Notes: generated by a model from the letters alone, not told the origin. 64,000 nt of DNA from Bin5 sp965232575 (GCA_965232575.1 CBDDPZ010000007.1:682001-746000), one strand, 5' to 3'. Shown: positions 8,157 through 17,271, counted from the first letter of the stretch. Made by a program: numbers and translations.

Positions 8157-10640
8157 GTGCCGGCCTTACTCCGCAAATTTATTATTGTCCTGGTCTTTAT
8201 TCTGGTACTGGGCGCCTGCAATGGCGGCGGTGACGGCGGCTCTACGTGGTTGAACCTTCCGTCTGTTCCGATCAGAGTTGACGCCAACGGCAATGGCACT
8301 GCCCTCGGCTTCCCGGTGGGGCCGATACTTCAGCAACCGATGTTGGATCAGTTCGCCGCTGCAGGTGTCGATGTCCTCGAAGTCCGAATCGGCTACCACG
8401 GCGTATTTTTCCACGCGGACGGTGAGCCTCTCCCCTACCTCAAATGGAGTGATGAATCGGCCGACCTTGTAGGTCGCGTTCTGGCCAATGTCCCCCAAGC
8501 CGCGCAGGGGGCTGACGCTCTGACCTGGTTGCGACGGATAGGCTTGGGCGCAATCATCATACTGCCTACGGCCGGCCAGGACATTCCCCGCTGGCAGGGC
8601 GAAGAGCTGGTAACCGAAGAGAGCGCAGCGGAGACCACAATCGGTCCGCTTCAGTTTGCCAGTCTGGCTTTCGATGCAGACGGCAAGGCGTCGTTCGAAG
8701 GAATCCCCTTGGCGGAGATTGAGCAGGCCCTGGGCGCATCGTTTGGGGTGGAACTTCCGCCGATGGCTTTACAGATTATGACGGCGTTGGGCGTACAGCA
8801 ATTCTCCCTCGCCACTCAACCGAATGGCATCGATCTTGCGCTTGACAGCACAGCCCTGCCCGGTCTCGCCTACGATACCGAGCGCCTGAACAACCTCATG
8901 CCCATCGTCAGCGCCTTCGTTGACCCGTCGATGGGCGGCATGATCGGCGAGGTCATTCCCAAGCTGCCCGGCGCAGACCTGGACATTATCGTTTCTTTTA
9001 CCGGTGAACCCGCCGCGGACACGCAGTTGCCAACCATTCCGGTCAGTGTCGGCGAAGACGGCTCACTAGGCGTTTGGGGCATTCCCCTGGGAATGGGCTC
9101 GCTCTTGCCAGCGGATCTGCTGGCCATGCTCGGTGGTGATATGAACGTCCAGAAACTGGACTTGAGCATCCAGACGGACGGCCTGTACCTGGCGCTCAAT
9201 CAGGAGCCCCTGCCTTCCATTCTCTGGACGGATACGTCGCTGGACACGATCGGGGATATCGCTGTTGACCTTCTCGGCGTCTCTCCGGGCTTAGTGGATG
9301 GCGGTCTCACCGTATTGCGTAGTTTGCTTGCGAAAACAAACGTCGGTCTGTCTCTGGACCTGCCCGCGCAGGACGGTGTGGCCTTCAGTGATGATTTCGA
9401 CGTGACAGTGCCCAACTTTGCGGCCGCGCCGGAAGGGATGGAACCGGCATTGCGGATCGGCGCAGCCATCGATAGAGATGGGTATGTTCAGTCCGCGCTG
9501 GGGCTCTCACTCGCAGATCTAGCCGACCTGCTGCCGCCGATCAGTCTGCCGCCGCTTGTAATGAACATTGTGGGCGGCGTCGGATCGGACACCTTGCAGT
9601 TGACGACGTCTGCCGGCGCGATCGACCTGGTAGGGGATTCCGGCAGCTTACTGACACTGCAATACGACGAAGCGGCTCTCAACCGTCTCCTTGTCGTTGT
9701 ATCCTCGTTGTCGGATACGGTCCCGTTCATTGGTACGATTAGTGAATACCTGCCGCACTTGCCTCCGGTCATCTCATCCGGCCTGGACGTGCAGCTGGCA
9801 CTGGCAGGGCAAGAGGCTCCTGAAACGAAACTGGACTCATTGCCTGTCGAAGTCAAAGCGGACGGCTCGCTCGCACTGATGGGTATTCCCTTGGGAAGCC
9901 AGTCGATCCTGCAACCGCTATTCATTACCGACATGCAGGCTCTGGGCATCCAGAGACTCGATCTTAACATCATTGACGCCAGTCTCTATCTGGCTTCGAA
10001 CGGAGGCCATCTGCCGGTCATCTCGTGGACCGATCAGTCTATGGCGACACTTCAGCGGGTCGTGACTGAACTGCTTCCGGTCCCGCCCAGCATGCTCGAC
10101 GCAGGTATCGAATTCCTTCAGAGGACAGACATCGGTGTCGCCCTTTCGATTCCCGTGGCAGATGGGGCCGAGGCAGTGGACGTGCCGCCCGCTTTTGACG
10201 TAACCGCAGTGCGAATGGAACCGCCCGATATCGATGCCGAGTACCGGCCGGTGCTTGCCCTCAGGCTCATGCTGGACGGCTCTGAGATTCAGTCTGTCGG
10301 CGGCGTGCCCGCGAGTGTGTTTCAGGAGAACGGTGTAAATCTGCCTGCACTGCCTGCAAACATTGCCTCGATTCTTTACGATGGCCTGCAGGTCTCTGAG
10401 TTGGAATTGACCTCTTCGGCCAACCAGTTGAATGTCGTAGCCGACGAGGAAATCCTCCTCACTGTTCACTATGACTCACCTTCGATCCTCCGCACTCTGG
10501 ACCTAGCGGCTCCTTTCCTTCCGGAAGATATCGCGAATATATTGGCGGATCCGAACATTTCTGCACTGTTCACAGAGGAACTTTTGCCTCTTATCGTAGG
10601 CGCCCATTTGGACGTAACGGCAGAATTGAATCAGGAATAG
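8157..10640 (+). CDS. Large lipoprotein with three tandem double modules, unknown function
   Basis: An 827-residue lipoprotein starting at GTG behind AGGAGG. Residues 1-21 form a lipoprotein signal ending in LGAC, so Cys21 should be lipidated. The rest consists of two alternating module types, each present three times. Type A (about residues 34-150, 290-410, 560-680) begins with a xVxVxxDGxxxxxGIPLG strand and contains LYLALNxxxLPxIxWTDxS. Type B (about 167-285, 430-550, 700-825) begins with LxxxxDGxxxxxGxPLA and contains LxTxxNxIDLxxDS, a Tyr-Asp, and an LPxLPG-type end. The A+B period is about 265-270 residues. I do not recognise the family and see no catalytic motif; a surface binding or scaffold role is only a guess. 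The gene ends at a strong terminator and has its own promoter. Confidence 0.75.
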   Translation: MPALLRKFIIVLVFILVLGACNGGGDGGSTWLNLPSVPIRVDANGNGTALGFPVGPILQQPMLDQFAAAGVDVLEVRIGYHGVFFHADGEPLPYLKWSDESADLVGRVLANVPQAAQGADALTWLRRIGLGAIIILPTAGQDIPRWQGEELVTEESAAETTIGPLQFASLAFDADGKASFEGIPLAEIEQALGASFGVELPPMALQIMTALGVQQFSLATQPNGIDLALDSTALPGLAYDTERLNNLMPIVSAFVDPSMGGMIGEVIPKLPGADLDIIVSFTGEPAADTQLPTIPVSVGEDGSLGVWGIPLGMGSLLPADLLAMLGGDMNVQKLDLSIQTDGLYLALNQEPLPSILWTDTSLDTIGDIAVDLLGVSPGLVDGGLTVLRSLLAKTNVGLSLDLPAQDGVAFSDDFDVTVPNFAAAPEGMEPALRIGAAIDRDGYVQSALGLSLADLADLLPPISLPPLVMNIVGGVGSDTLQLTTSAGAIDLVGDSGSLLTLQYDEAALNRLLVVVSSLSDTVPFIGTISEYLPHLPPVISSGLDVQLALAGQEAPETKLDSLPVEVKADGSLALMGIPLGSQSILQPLFITDMQALGIQRLDLNIIDASLYLASNGGHLPVISWTDQSMATLQRVVTELLPVPPSMLDAGIEFLQRTDIGVALSIPVADGAEAVDVPPAFDVTAVRMEPPDIDAEYRPVLALRLMLDGSEIQSVGGVPASVFQENGVNLPALPANIASILYDGLQVSELELTSSANQLNVVADEEILLTVHYDSPSILRTLDLAAPFLPEDIANILADPNISALFTEELLPLIVGAHLDVTAELNQE

Positions 10641-10674
10641 TTCTTCTGTCGGCAGTTGAATGCCTCTGAATACG

Positions 10675-10711
10675 GGCGAAAGCGGAAAATCTTACGCTTT
10701 CGCCTTTTTTT
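10675..10711 (+). terminator. Rho-independent terminator
   Basis: A perfect ten-base stem, GGCGAAAGCG (10675-10684) with CGCTTTCGCC (10695-10704), ten-base loop, followed at once by seven T. It lies 35 bases after the lipoprotein stop. Confidence 0.9.
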
Positions 10712-10907
10712 GTACCTATCATTTTGGAGATCCTCACAATGCCTAGGTTCCGTTGATATTTCGGGAAGGCTGGTCAACAAGAACGGAACGCCGAAGGGCG
10801 AGGAGAGAGCGGAGATGAGAGAGGAAAGAGAGAACGGCCCACTCACTCCTCACTCCTGGGGTAGGGGATGTTTCTCGTTTGCATCTTGTGATAAACACAC
10901 CGTTCGA

Positions 10908-10979
10908 TCCGCGGAGGGACGCGGAGAACAGCAAAGGCGTATCGGATTTTCTTTGCGTGACGGCGCGGGCCTTCATGGG
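10908..10979 (+). repeat. Dispersed ~71-bp repeat, copy 1
   Basis: TCCGCGGAGGGACGCGGAGA through CTTCATGGG. It matches 11970-12040 in the same orientation (shared core GCGTATC, TTTTCTTTGCGTGAC and GCGCGG). One copy lies on each side of the SDR gene. Confidence 0.65.
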
Positions 10980-11152
10980 TCAGCCGCACTTTGCTCCCGC
11001 AAATCGCTGTTCTGACAAAGCTGTTCTGACTAACGTCAACGAGCCCTAAAAGGCGCGCATTTGCGCGTGGCTTCTGAGCAGTTGCTCCTGGAAGATCTGC
11101 CTTTTCGGCGCCGGAATCGTTGAGATTTATTCAAACCAAGTGTGAGGTACTG

Positions 11153-11956
11153 ATGACAGATCGTGTGAAAGGGAAAGTTGCGCTTGTTACGGGGGCCGGG
11201 TCCGTGGGTCCCGGCTGGGGAAACGGGAAAGCCGCGGCGGTTCTTTATGCCCGCGAAGGGGCGAGCGTCTTTCTCGTCGATTACAACCCGGAGGCCGCCG
11301 ATGAGACGAAGAGCATCATCGAGCAGGAAGGAGGAGAGAGCTCCGTCTTTCAGGCGGATGTAACGGATTCTCAGGCTGTGGAGAAGATGGCCGAGGCCTG
11401 CATCGAGACGTATGGCAGGATCGACATTCTTCACAACAACGTCGGCATCATCGAAGTGGGCGGGCCGGTCGAAATCAGCGAAGAAAATTGGGACCGGCTG
11501 ATGGCGGTCAATGTGAAGGGAATGTTCCTGACCTGCAAGTACTGTATCCCACATATGGAGAGGCAGGGGGGCGGCGCCATCGTAAACATTTCTTCGATTG
11601 CCGGCATACGCTACACGGGCTATCCGAGTGTCTCCTACAACGCTTCCAAGGGGGCCATCAATCAGTTGACGCAGAACATCGCCATGCAGTACGCGCAAAA
11701 GGGCATCCGGGCGAACTGTGTGCTGCCGGGCCTGATGAACACGCCCTTCATTACCCAAGGCCTCCAAAACGCCTATTCGGATGAGGGCGTTGAAGAGATG
11801 ATCAGACAGCGCGACAACCTGTGCCCGATGAAAAAGATGGGGGATGCCTGGGATGTCGCCTACGCAGCCCTGTTCCTGGCTTCTGACGAGGCCAAATATA
11901 TCACCGGCGTGAATCTGCTCGTTGACGGTGGCCTGACCTGTGGATTTGCGCCCTAA
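11153..11956 (+). CDS. SDR-family oxidoreductase
   Basis: A 267-residue short-chain dehydrogenase. An upstream in-frame ATG exists at 11120, but the ATG at 11153 has GTGAGG before it and begins right at the conserved KGKVALVTGAG strand. The cofactor loop reads TGAGSVGPGWGNGKAAA, longer than the usual TGxxxGIG. HNNVGI replaces the typical NNAGI. Catalytic Ser148 (SSIAG) and Tyr162/Lys166 (YNASK) are present, and the C-terminus has the LLVDGG strand. The family reduces or oxidises alcohols, keto acids or sugars with NAD(P); the substrate is unknown. The gene stands alone between two copies of a dispersed repeat. Confidence 0.85.
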   Translation: MTDRVKGKVALVTGAGSVGPGWGNGKAAAVLYAREGASVFLVDYNPEAADETKSIIEQEGGESSVFQADVTDSQAVEKMAEACIETYGRIDILHNNVGIIEVGGPVEISEENWDRLMAVNVKGMFLTCKYCIPHMERQGGGAIVNISSIAGIRYTGYPSVSYNASKGAINQLTQNIAMQYAQKGIRANCVLPGLMNTPFITQGLQNAYSDEGVEEMIRQRDNLCPMKKMGDAWDVAYAALFLASDEAKYITGVNLLVDGGLTCGFAP

Positions 11957-11969
11957 CCGCCTATATCGC

Positions 11970-12040
11970 TCCGCGAAGGGCCGCTAAGAACACCAAAAGC
12001 GTATCAGGTTTTCTTTGCGTGACTGCGCGGCCTACACGGG
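11970..12040 (+). repeat. Dispersed ~71-bp repeat, copy 2
   Basis: Begins TCCGCGAAGGGCCGCTAAGA and ends CCTACACGGG, 14 bases after the SDR stop; aligned with the copy at 10908-10979 in the same orientation. Confidence 0.65.
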
Positions 12041-12290
12041 CGGCGGCAGCGGGCCCAGCAAGGTTACTCTCGCCACTTTTGACGACTCGGAACGCACCGC
12101 ACACCGTTTGCGGGAACGCGGCCTCCACCAGCCGCACTTCTCCGACACACCACGATAGCCTTGGCTTGGCCGCGCTCGCGTCAGTCTGCCGCGGCTAGAC
12201 GTCCGGAAAATGGCGGCGGCGGAGCTTGCTAATCGGGACGCTGGTGAGGAGGCATAACCAGGCGGCGTCATCTGATCGCAAAAAATCAAG

Positions 12291-12326
12291 ATTTTTTGGC
12301 AACTTGAACATCGGTATTTTTTGGCA
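12291..12326 (+). promoter_or_regulatory. Operator-like direct repeat overlapping the promoter
   Basis: ATTTTTTGGCA occurs at 12291-12301 and again at 12316-12326, a 25-base period, bracketing the -35 box and abutting the -10 box. The first copy also forms a palindrome with CAAAAAATC just upstream. This arrangement fits a repressor or activator site; the regulator is unknown. Confidence 0.45.
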
Positions 12327-12332
12327 TATAAT
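12304..12332 (+). promoter_or_regulatory. Candidate sigma70 promoter for the sarcosine-oxidase-like gene
   Basis: TTGAAC at 12304-12309, 17-base spacer and TATAAT at 12327-12332, 82 bases before the ATG. Confidence 0.65.
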
Positions 12333-12414
12333 CAGGCCAGTCTTCAGATAGCAGGTCCCTTTCCAGCCCGCTTAGCAGGCATCCTTTCCTCAACGGTTAT
12401 CGGCTCAAGAAATC

Positions 12415-13542
12415 ATGTACAACGCAGAGATCCTGGTCGTTGGATTGGGCGCCATGGGAAGCGCAGCCCTATATCACCTTGCTCGCAGCGGGGTGACTGC
12501 GGTCGGAATCGAACAGTTTCAAATTGGCCATGCCCTCGGTAGCTCCCACGGCTATTCCAGGATTTTTCGCAACTTTTACAACGATGCCCTCTATGTAGAA
12601 CTCGCTGAAGCGGCCCTCCCATTGTGGCAGGAACTGGAGGCACTCTCCGGCGAGAAACTTCTGTACCTAACAGGGCTGCTCTACTTTGCACGACCCGGCA
12701 ACGACAACATCGAGCAGCGAATGGGCGTTATGGAGGAGCTGAAAAGGCCCTTTGAACGGTTGACAGCGAAGGAAGTTACGGCTCGCTTTCCCGCACTGCG
12801 CCTGCCCGCAGAGTCCGTGGCCTGCCTTACGCCCCAGGCCGGCTTTCTGGATGCTGGACGCTGTGTACTGGCGCACCTGAAACAGGCCCAGCGTTTTGGG
12901 GCAACTGTCCATGCTCAGGTTCGTGTCGACCGTATCGATCTCAGCCGGGAAACGCCGGTGCTTGAGACATCCGCCGGCCAATATCGCTGCGAACGGCTCA
13001 TCATCTCGCCGGGCCCTTGGGCCTCCGAAATCCTCGAAGAGCTCGCGCTTCCACTGCGCGTAACACGCCAGCAGAAATTCTACTTCCGACCCAAGCACAG
13101 CGCCCCCTATCAGCCCGGCGCCCTGCCCGTCTATGGAGACAGCGACACCCAGTTCTACGGCTTTCCCGAATATGGCCCGGGCCTGAAGGTCGCAGACGAC
13201 GGGCTGGGCGCAGGATATTCTCCCTCTGAAGTCGATCGAACACTGGACCTGTGCAAGCGGGATGAACTGCAAAGATGGCTTGAGGCAATTATGCCCGACA
13301 GCGGCTTTTCCTACGTCGAAGGCTCGACCTGCATGTATACCGTAACGCCGGACCGGGACTTTCTCATCGGCGCTCATCCCCGCAATCCAAATGTACTGGT
13401 TGGCGCCGGATTCTCCGGGCACGGGTTCAAGTTCTCGACTCTTGTGGGGAAAATCCTGGCCGAACTGGCTGTGGACAGGGCTACTGACTATCCAGCCGAG
13501 CGGTTCCGGCTTGACCGGTTTGAGAAGGCGCGTAGCCAGTGA
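12415..13542 (+). CDS. FAD-dependent oxidoreductase, monomeric sarcosine oxidase / N-methyltryptophan oxidase-like
   Basis: A 375-residue flavoprotein of the size of monomeric sarcosine oxidase. The N-terminal dinucleotide loop is VVGLGAMGSAALYHL, followed by GSSHGYSRIFR, a segment typical of this subgroup. Cys306 in STCMYT corresponds to the cysteine that binds FAD covalently in the family, and FSGHGFKFSTLVG closes the FAD site. Such enzymes oxidise N-methyl amino acids with O2, releasing formaldehyde and H2O2. The exact amine cannot be read. The gene has its own promoter and possible operator repeats. Confidence 0.85.
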   Translation: MYNAEILVVGLGAMGSAALYHLARSGVTAVGIEQFQIGHALGSSHGYSRIFRNFYNDALYVELAEAALPLWQELEALSGEKLLYLTGLLYFARPGNDNIEQRMGVMEELKRPFERLTAKEVTARFPALRLPAESVACLTPQAGFLDAGRCVLAHLKQAQRFGATVHAQVRVDRIDLSRETPVLETSAGQYRCERLIISPGPWASEILEELALPLRVTRQQKFYFRPKHSAPYQPGALPVYGDSDTQFYGFPEYGPGLKVADDGLGAGYSPSEVDRTLDLCKRDELQRWLEAIMPDSGFSYVEGSTCMYTVTPDRDFLIGAHPRNPNVLVGAGFSGHGFKFSTLVGKILAELAVDRATDYPAERFRLDRFEKARSQ

Positions 13543-13623
13543 CCCCTGACCTGCGGCCGCTCCAGCCCTGAATAGACAATTGCAGTTCACGAATTCTGCA
13601 AGACCGAAGCCGCCGTGGAGCGA

Positions 13624-13692
13624 ATGATGAGCGAATCGCCCGAAGAGACCGCGCGCAAGCTCTATCAGGAGGCCGTGGTCGTCGACGGCTGA
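13624..13692 (+). pseudogene. Stub of a membrane-dipeptidase-like gene
   Basis: A 22-codon frame, MMSESPEETARK through EAVVVDG, ends in TGA. ARKLYQEAVVVDG resembles the N-terminus of renal dipeptidase-type metallopeptidases, where VDG is followed by the HxD metal site. Nothing downstream continues it, so this looks like a deletion remnant. The match is short and the call is tentative. Confidence 0.4.
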
Positions 13693-13753
13693 GACCGTTT
13701 ATCCAGGCAACAAGGTGCGCGTCGCAATCCCGGCCGCTGAGAGAGGTGGACAG

Positions 13754-15281
13754 ATGACCGAAACAGACAGGGGAGCCGCCGAACTGAACCGTCTGAGACT
13801 CGCGTCCGACCCGTATCGCCCTGCCTACCACTTCCTGGCCCCCCACAACTGGCTGAATGACCCGAACGGCACGATCTTCTGGGAGGGCAGGTATCACCTT
13901 TTCTACCAGCACAACCCCTACGGCGCCTACCACGGCGGGCCGACGGGAACGATACACTGGGGACATGCCGTCAGCGAAGACCTCGTGCACTGGCAGGACC
14001 TCCCGATCGCGCTCGCGCCTGAGGACCCCTTCGACCGGGACGGCTGCTACAGCGGCACGGCCTTCGTCAACATGGAGGGCGTCCCGACCATCATCTACCA
14101 TGGCGTGCCGGGCGGGATCTGCATCGCCACCAGTCAGGATGAGATGCTGGTCGAATGGGAAAAACTGGAGGCGAACCCCGTTATCCCAACACCGGGCCCT
14201 GATGACGGCTACAAAGTGGACGGCGCTCCCTGTGCCTGGATCGAGGGCGACACCTACTACGCGCTTACGGGTAACAGCAGCCAGGAGGCATTTGACGGGC
14301 TGGAGCCGGACAGGGCATTCCTGTTCAGGTCGAAAGACTTGGTGCAGTGGAGATTTCTGCATACCCTCTATGAAGGCGGTGAGCACACTGAAATCGGTGA
14401 GGACTGTGCCGTCCCAGACTTTTTCCCGATGGGCGACAGGCATGTCCTGCTTTTCGCCAGCCACCGCCGCGGGCCGCAATACTATACGGGAACCTACGCA
14501 AATCAGAGATTCACCCCCACAAGGTACGGGAGACAGGCCTTCGGCGAGACGAATTTCTCCAACAGAACCGGCATCCTGAATGAGTGCCAGACGCTTCTGG
14601 ACGGCAACGGACGCCGCGTACTCTTTGGCAGGCTGTCCGAGGGTCGTTACGGCTACATTCAGCGGGCATCGGGCTGGTCGGGCATTATGGCCCTGCCGAT
14701 GGCGCTCTCAATGGGTGAACAGGGCGATCTGCACCTGAACCCGGTAGAGGAGTTGGAGGCGCTGCGCCGCAATCCCGTCAAATTATCCGACATCCACTTG
14801 GCGGGAGATTCGACGGTCACGCTTGACAGCGTACGCGGTAACCGGCTGGAGATCCGGGCCGTCTTCAGTTGGGAAAAGCGCAGAGGAGTTCGGGTTGAGT
14901 GTATGCTGTTCGCCCGACGGCGCAGAGCAAACGATGATCCGCTTCAACGTCAATCCCAATGATTCAACGCAGCCACAGGAAAGAATGAGCCCCGACAGAA
15001 TGCTGGTCTTGGACGTTACCCGTTCGAGTGTCAGTCAGGCGGTCAAAAATCGTGAGTCGCAGCGTTGCATCGTCAGGCACTCCTACGGCAAACCGATCGA
15101 GTTGCGGATATTCGTCGACCGCAGCGTGGTCGAGGTCTATGCCGAAGGCGGCCATTATCTGGGCAAGCGCATCTATCCGGCGCGGCCCGACAGCTTGGGC
15201 GTGCAGATCTTCTCGTTGGGCGGCAGGGCAACCCTTCACTCCCTGGAGGCATGGGAGATGGATGCGATCTGGCCGATATAG
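13754..15281 (+). pseudogene. GH32 family beta-fructosidase-like enzyme, interrupted by one frameshift
   Basis: The first part (13754-14962) has the GH32 five-blade propeller signatures: WLNDPNG with the nucleophile Asp36, FYQHNPYG, the WGHAVSEDLVHW strand and NECQTLLDG with the likely acid Glu277. The second part, in the next frame up to 15281, carries the C-terminal beta-sandwich signature LRIFVDRSVVEVYAEGG. The two join within GGGAAAAGC near 14880; removing one A restores a continuous protein of about 509 residues, normal for GH32. The family hydrolyses sucrose, levan or inulin. The RDP motif is not obvious (VDGAPCAW at that position). The ATG at 13754 follows GAGAGGTGG. A sequencing error is as likely as a real mutation. 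Confidence 0.8.
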
Positions 15282-15426
15282 ACTCCGGGCGAGGCATCGC
15301 CGCAGCGTCTTCGCCGGCCCGGAGAATTTCACTTGCCCCCTGTTTTTGTCCACTCACTCCTCGTGGGGTTAGTAAGCTATACTTTAGGGTGATCAGAGCT
15401 CCCACAACAACCAGGAGGCATGACCC

Positions 15427-16290
15427 ATGTCCGAGTCGCTGCGCATTCTATCCGTCGGCGCCCATCCTGCCGACATTTTCGACCAATCGGGCGGGACAAT
15501 GGCCCATCACGCCGCGCGCGGCGACTATGTTGGCTGTGTCGTCCTCACGCACGGCGCGCGCGTCCATGATAAGGTCATCAGCGATGAGATGCATCATCGC
15601 AGTGAAGTTCCGGCCGCCGATGAACTACAGTCCCTGATGGCCGAGCGCTCCGACGTCAAGGCGGAAGAAGCCCGCAAGGCCTGTAATCTGTTGGGTGTTG
15701 AAGACGTCTACTTTTTCGGCGCTGATGACGCCGTTCTTCTCGTCACGGACGAGGCTGTCAGGCGTCTGGCCCGGCTCTTTCGTCAACTGAAGCCTGACCT
15801 GGTTTTGACCCATTTCCCCAAGGAGGGCGACGGCCTGACCAACGCCCATGCCGTCGCCGGGCAGATCGTTCTCCATGCCCTGGCGCTGGCAGGCGGCGTG
15901 GACCCCGGCGACCGCAATCCCCCCCACAAGGCCGCCCAGGTCTTCTTCTTCGGCACCGGCGCGGCCGCGATTCCTCGACAGGTCTGGCAATCCGAGGGCG
16001 GGTACTACAACGATGTCTTTATCGACATCACCGACGTAGTCGACAAGAAGCTGGCTGCCCTGGACTGTCTGGTCAGTCAGGGCTATGGCGGTGCTTACGC
16101 CCGCAAGCGCATCGAGACCAGCGACGGCGCGTTCGGCATGTCGGGCGGTGTTGCCTACGCGGAGGGATTCATCTCGATGCACGCCGAAACGCACTACTAT
16201 CTTCCGGTTACCGAGCGGGCGATGGTGAATGCACGGGCTTCAGACCACGAACGGATTGAAGAGACATCCTATCGCGTGCCGGTTGACTAA
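15427..16290 (+). CDS. PIG-L (LmbE-like) family deacetylase
   Basis: A 287-residue protein of the zinc-dependent N-acetylglucosaminyl-type deacetylase family, starting eight bases after AGGAGG. The first metal motif, normally AHPDDE, reads AHPADIFDQSGG here, so the residue that acts as general base in MshB-like enzymes is Ala. The later HxxxG-type segment (LTHFPKEGDGLTNAHAVAG) and DVFIDITDV are present. Relatives deacetylate GlcNAc-type sugars or mycothiol-like precursors. It may be a divergent subfamily using another acid (Asp in FDQSGG) or a non-canonical enzyme. It precedes two dioxygenase genes on the same strand. Confidence 0.75.
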   Translation: MSESLRILSVGAHPADIFDQSGGTMAHHAARGDYVGCVVLTHGARVHDKVISDEMHHRSEVPAADELQSLMAERSDVKAEEARKACNLLGVEDVYFFGADDAVLLVTDEAVRRLARLFRQLKPDLVLTHFPKEGDGLTNAHAVAGQIVLHALALAGGVDPGDRNPPHKAAQVFFFGTGAAAIPRQVWQSEGGYYNDVFIDITDVVDKKLAALDCLVSQGYGGAYARKRIETSDGAFGMSGGVAYAEGFISMHAETHYYLPVTERAMVNARASDHERIEETSYRVPVD

Positions 16291-16452
16291 TAATCTCCAG
16301 GTCTGAGGCAATCGATACCTGTCCAAAGCGCGAGCCCGGCTGTCCGCTGCGGAAACATCTCGTTTTTCCCAGAGACGAACAGGGCGAAGGCGATGGAGTT
16401 ACCAGGCCGCCCCCATGTTGACCATACATTCTCTCCGAAGGAGGCAGTGATC

Positions 16453-17271
16453 TTGGCTTCGCCAACCCAATATGACCTCGATCTGAAGCTGGCAGAGCTT
16501 CGCATCAACGGCTATGTACTTTTTGAAGACTTGGTACCGGTCGAAAAGATTGACCGAATCCGGGAGGCATTTCTCCCCTACCTGGAGAAAGTGCGGGCGC
16601 ACGGCGATCCGGCAAACGGCGTAAAGCTGCATGGGCGCAGCGATGATCGTCTTGTCTTCGAAGGCCGCCTGCAGGTGGTCAACCGCTACACCCTCTACGT
16701 CCCCTGGGAGCAGCCGTTTGCCGACCCGGAGATCTACGAGAACCCGGTCCTGCTGAACTTTCTGGACCGCTATTGGGGAACTGAGGACTACCGCATCACC
16801 TGCTATCATTCGAACAATCCCTATCCCGGCAGCGAATTCCAGAAGTGGCATCGCGACGCCGGCATCTCCAAATTGGTGCCTCACGTCGGTCTCGAAGTCT
16901 GCCCGCATTTCGGTGTCAAGTTCCCCTTGGTTGACACCTACGAGGAAAATGGCAGCTTCGAGATACTGCCATGCACCCAATATCTTGCTGACCCGGAGAT
17001 GGAGACGCGCTACGATGAGATCCTGGAGGCAGGGGAATTCCCCACACGGCGTCGTCTCAATCTGAAAAAAGGTACGCTCTGGATCCAGGACCCGCGTACG
17101 CTTCACCGCGGTACGCCTAACCGCTCGGATCACGTGCGGCCGGAACTGGTTATCTGTTACTCACTGCCCTGGTTCGGCCAGCGCGTGCCAATCGAAATGA
17201 CACAGGCGGAATTCGGCAGAATCTCGGAAAGAGGCCGTACACTGCACGCTACCTGCCGGATTATCAATTAG
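16453..17271 (+). CDS. Phytanoyl-CoA dioxygenase family protein (1)
   Basis: A 272-residue Fe(II)/2-oxoglutarate oxygenase. The iron ligands are seen as His133-x-Asp135 (WHRDAG) and a distal His with a 2-oxoglutarate-binding Arg in LHRGTPNRSDHVRPE. A TTG start at 16453 is chosen because AAGGAGG lies eight bases upstream; an ATG at 16393 is in frame but has no ribosome site. Family members hydroxylate lipids, ectoine, halogenated compounds or natural products; the substrate here is unknown. It sits between a PIG-L deacetylase and a second dioxygenase of the same family. Confidence 0.8.
   Translation: MASPTQYDLDLKLAELRINGYVLFEDLVPVEKIDRIREAFLPYLEKVRAHGDPANGVKLHGRSDDRLVFEGRLQVVNRYTLYVPWEQPFADPEIYENPVLLNFLDRYWGTEDYRITCYHSNNPYPGSEFQKWHRDAGISKLVPHVGLEVCPHFGVKFPLVDTYEENGSFEILPCTQYLADPEMETRYDEILEAGEFPTRRRLNLKKGTLWIQDPRTLHRGTPNRSDHVRPELVICYSLPWFGQRVPIEMTQAEFGRISERGRTLHATCRIIN

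Larger units (their letters stand above)
10641..11152. other. Intergenic region: terminator and repeat copy 1
   Basis: 512 bases without a convincing gene. It contains the intrinsic terminator at 10675-10711, a purine-rich stretch (10795-10840) and the first copy of a 71-base repeat at 10908-10979. The small open frames here lack ribosome sites and recognisable content. Confidence 0.6.
11957..12414. other. Intergenic region: repeat copy 2, operator-like repeats and promoter
   Basis: 458 bases without a convincing gene. It holds the second copy of the 71-base repeat (11970-12040), a GC-rich stretch with nothing recognisable, a short A/T palindrome around 12279-12298 and the promoter with direct repeats before the oxidase gene. 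Confidence 0.6.

Noticed and set aside
12032..12289. 85-codon minus-strand open frame
   Set aside because: No ribosome site or recognisable content; the stretch overlaps repeat copy 2 and looks non-coding.
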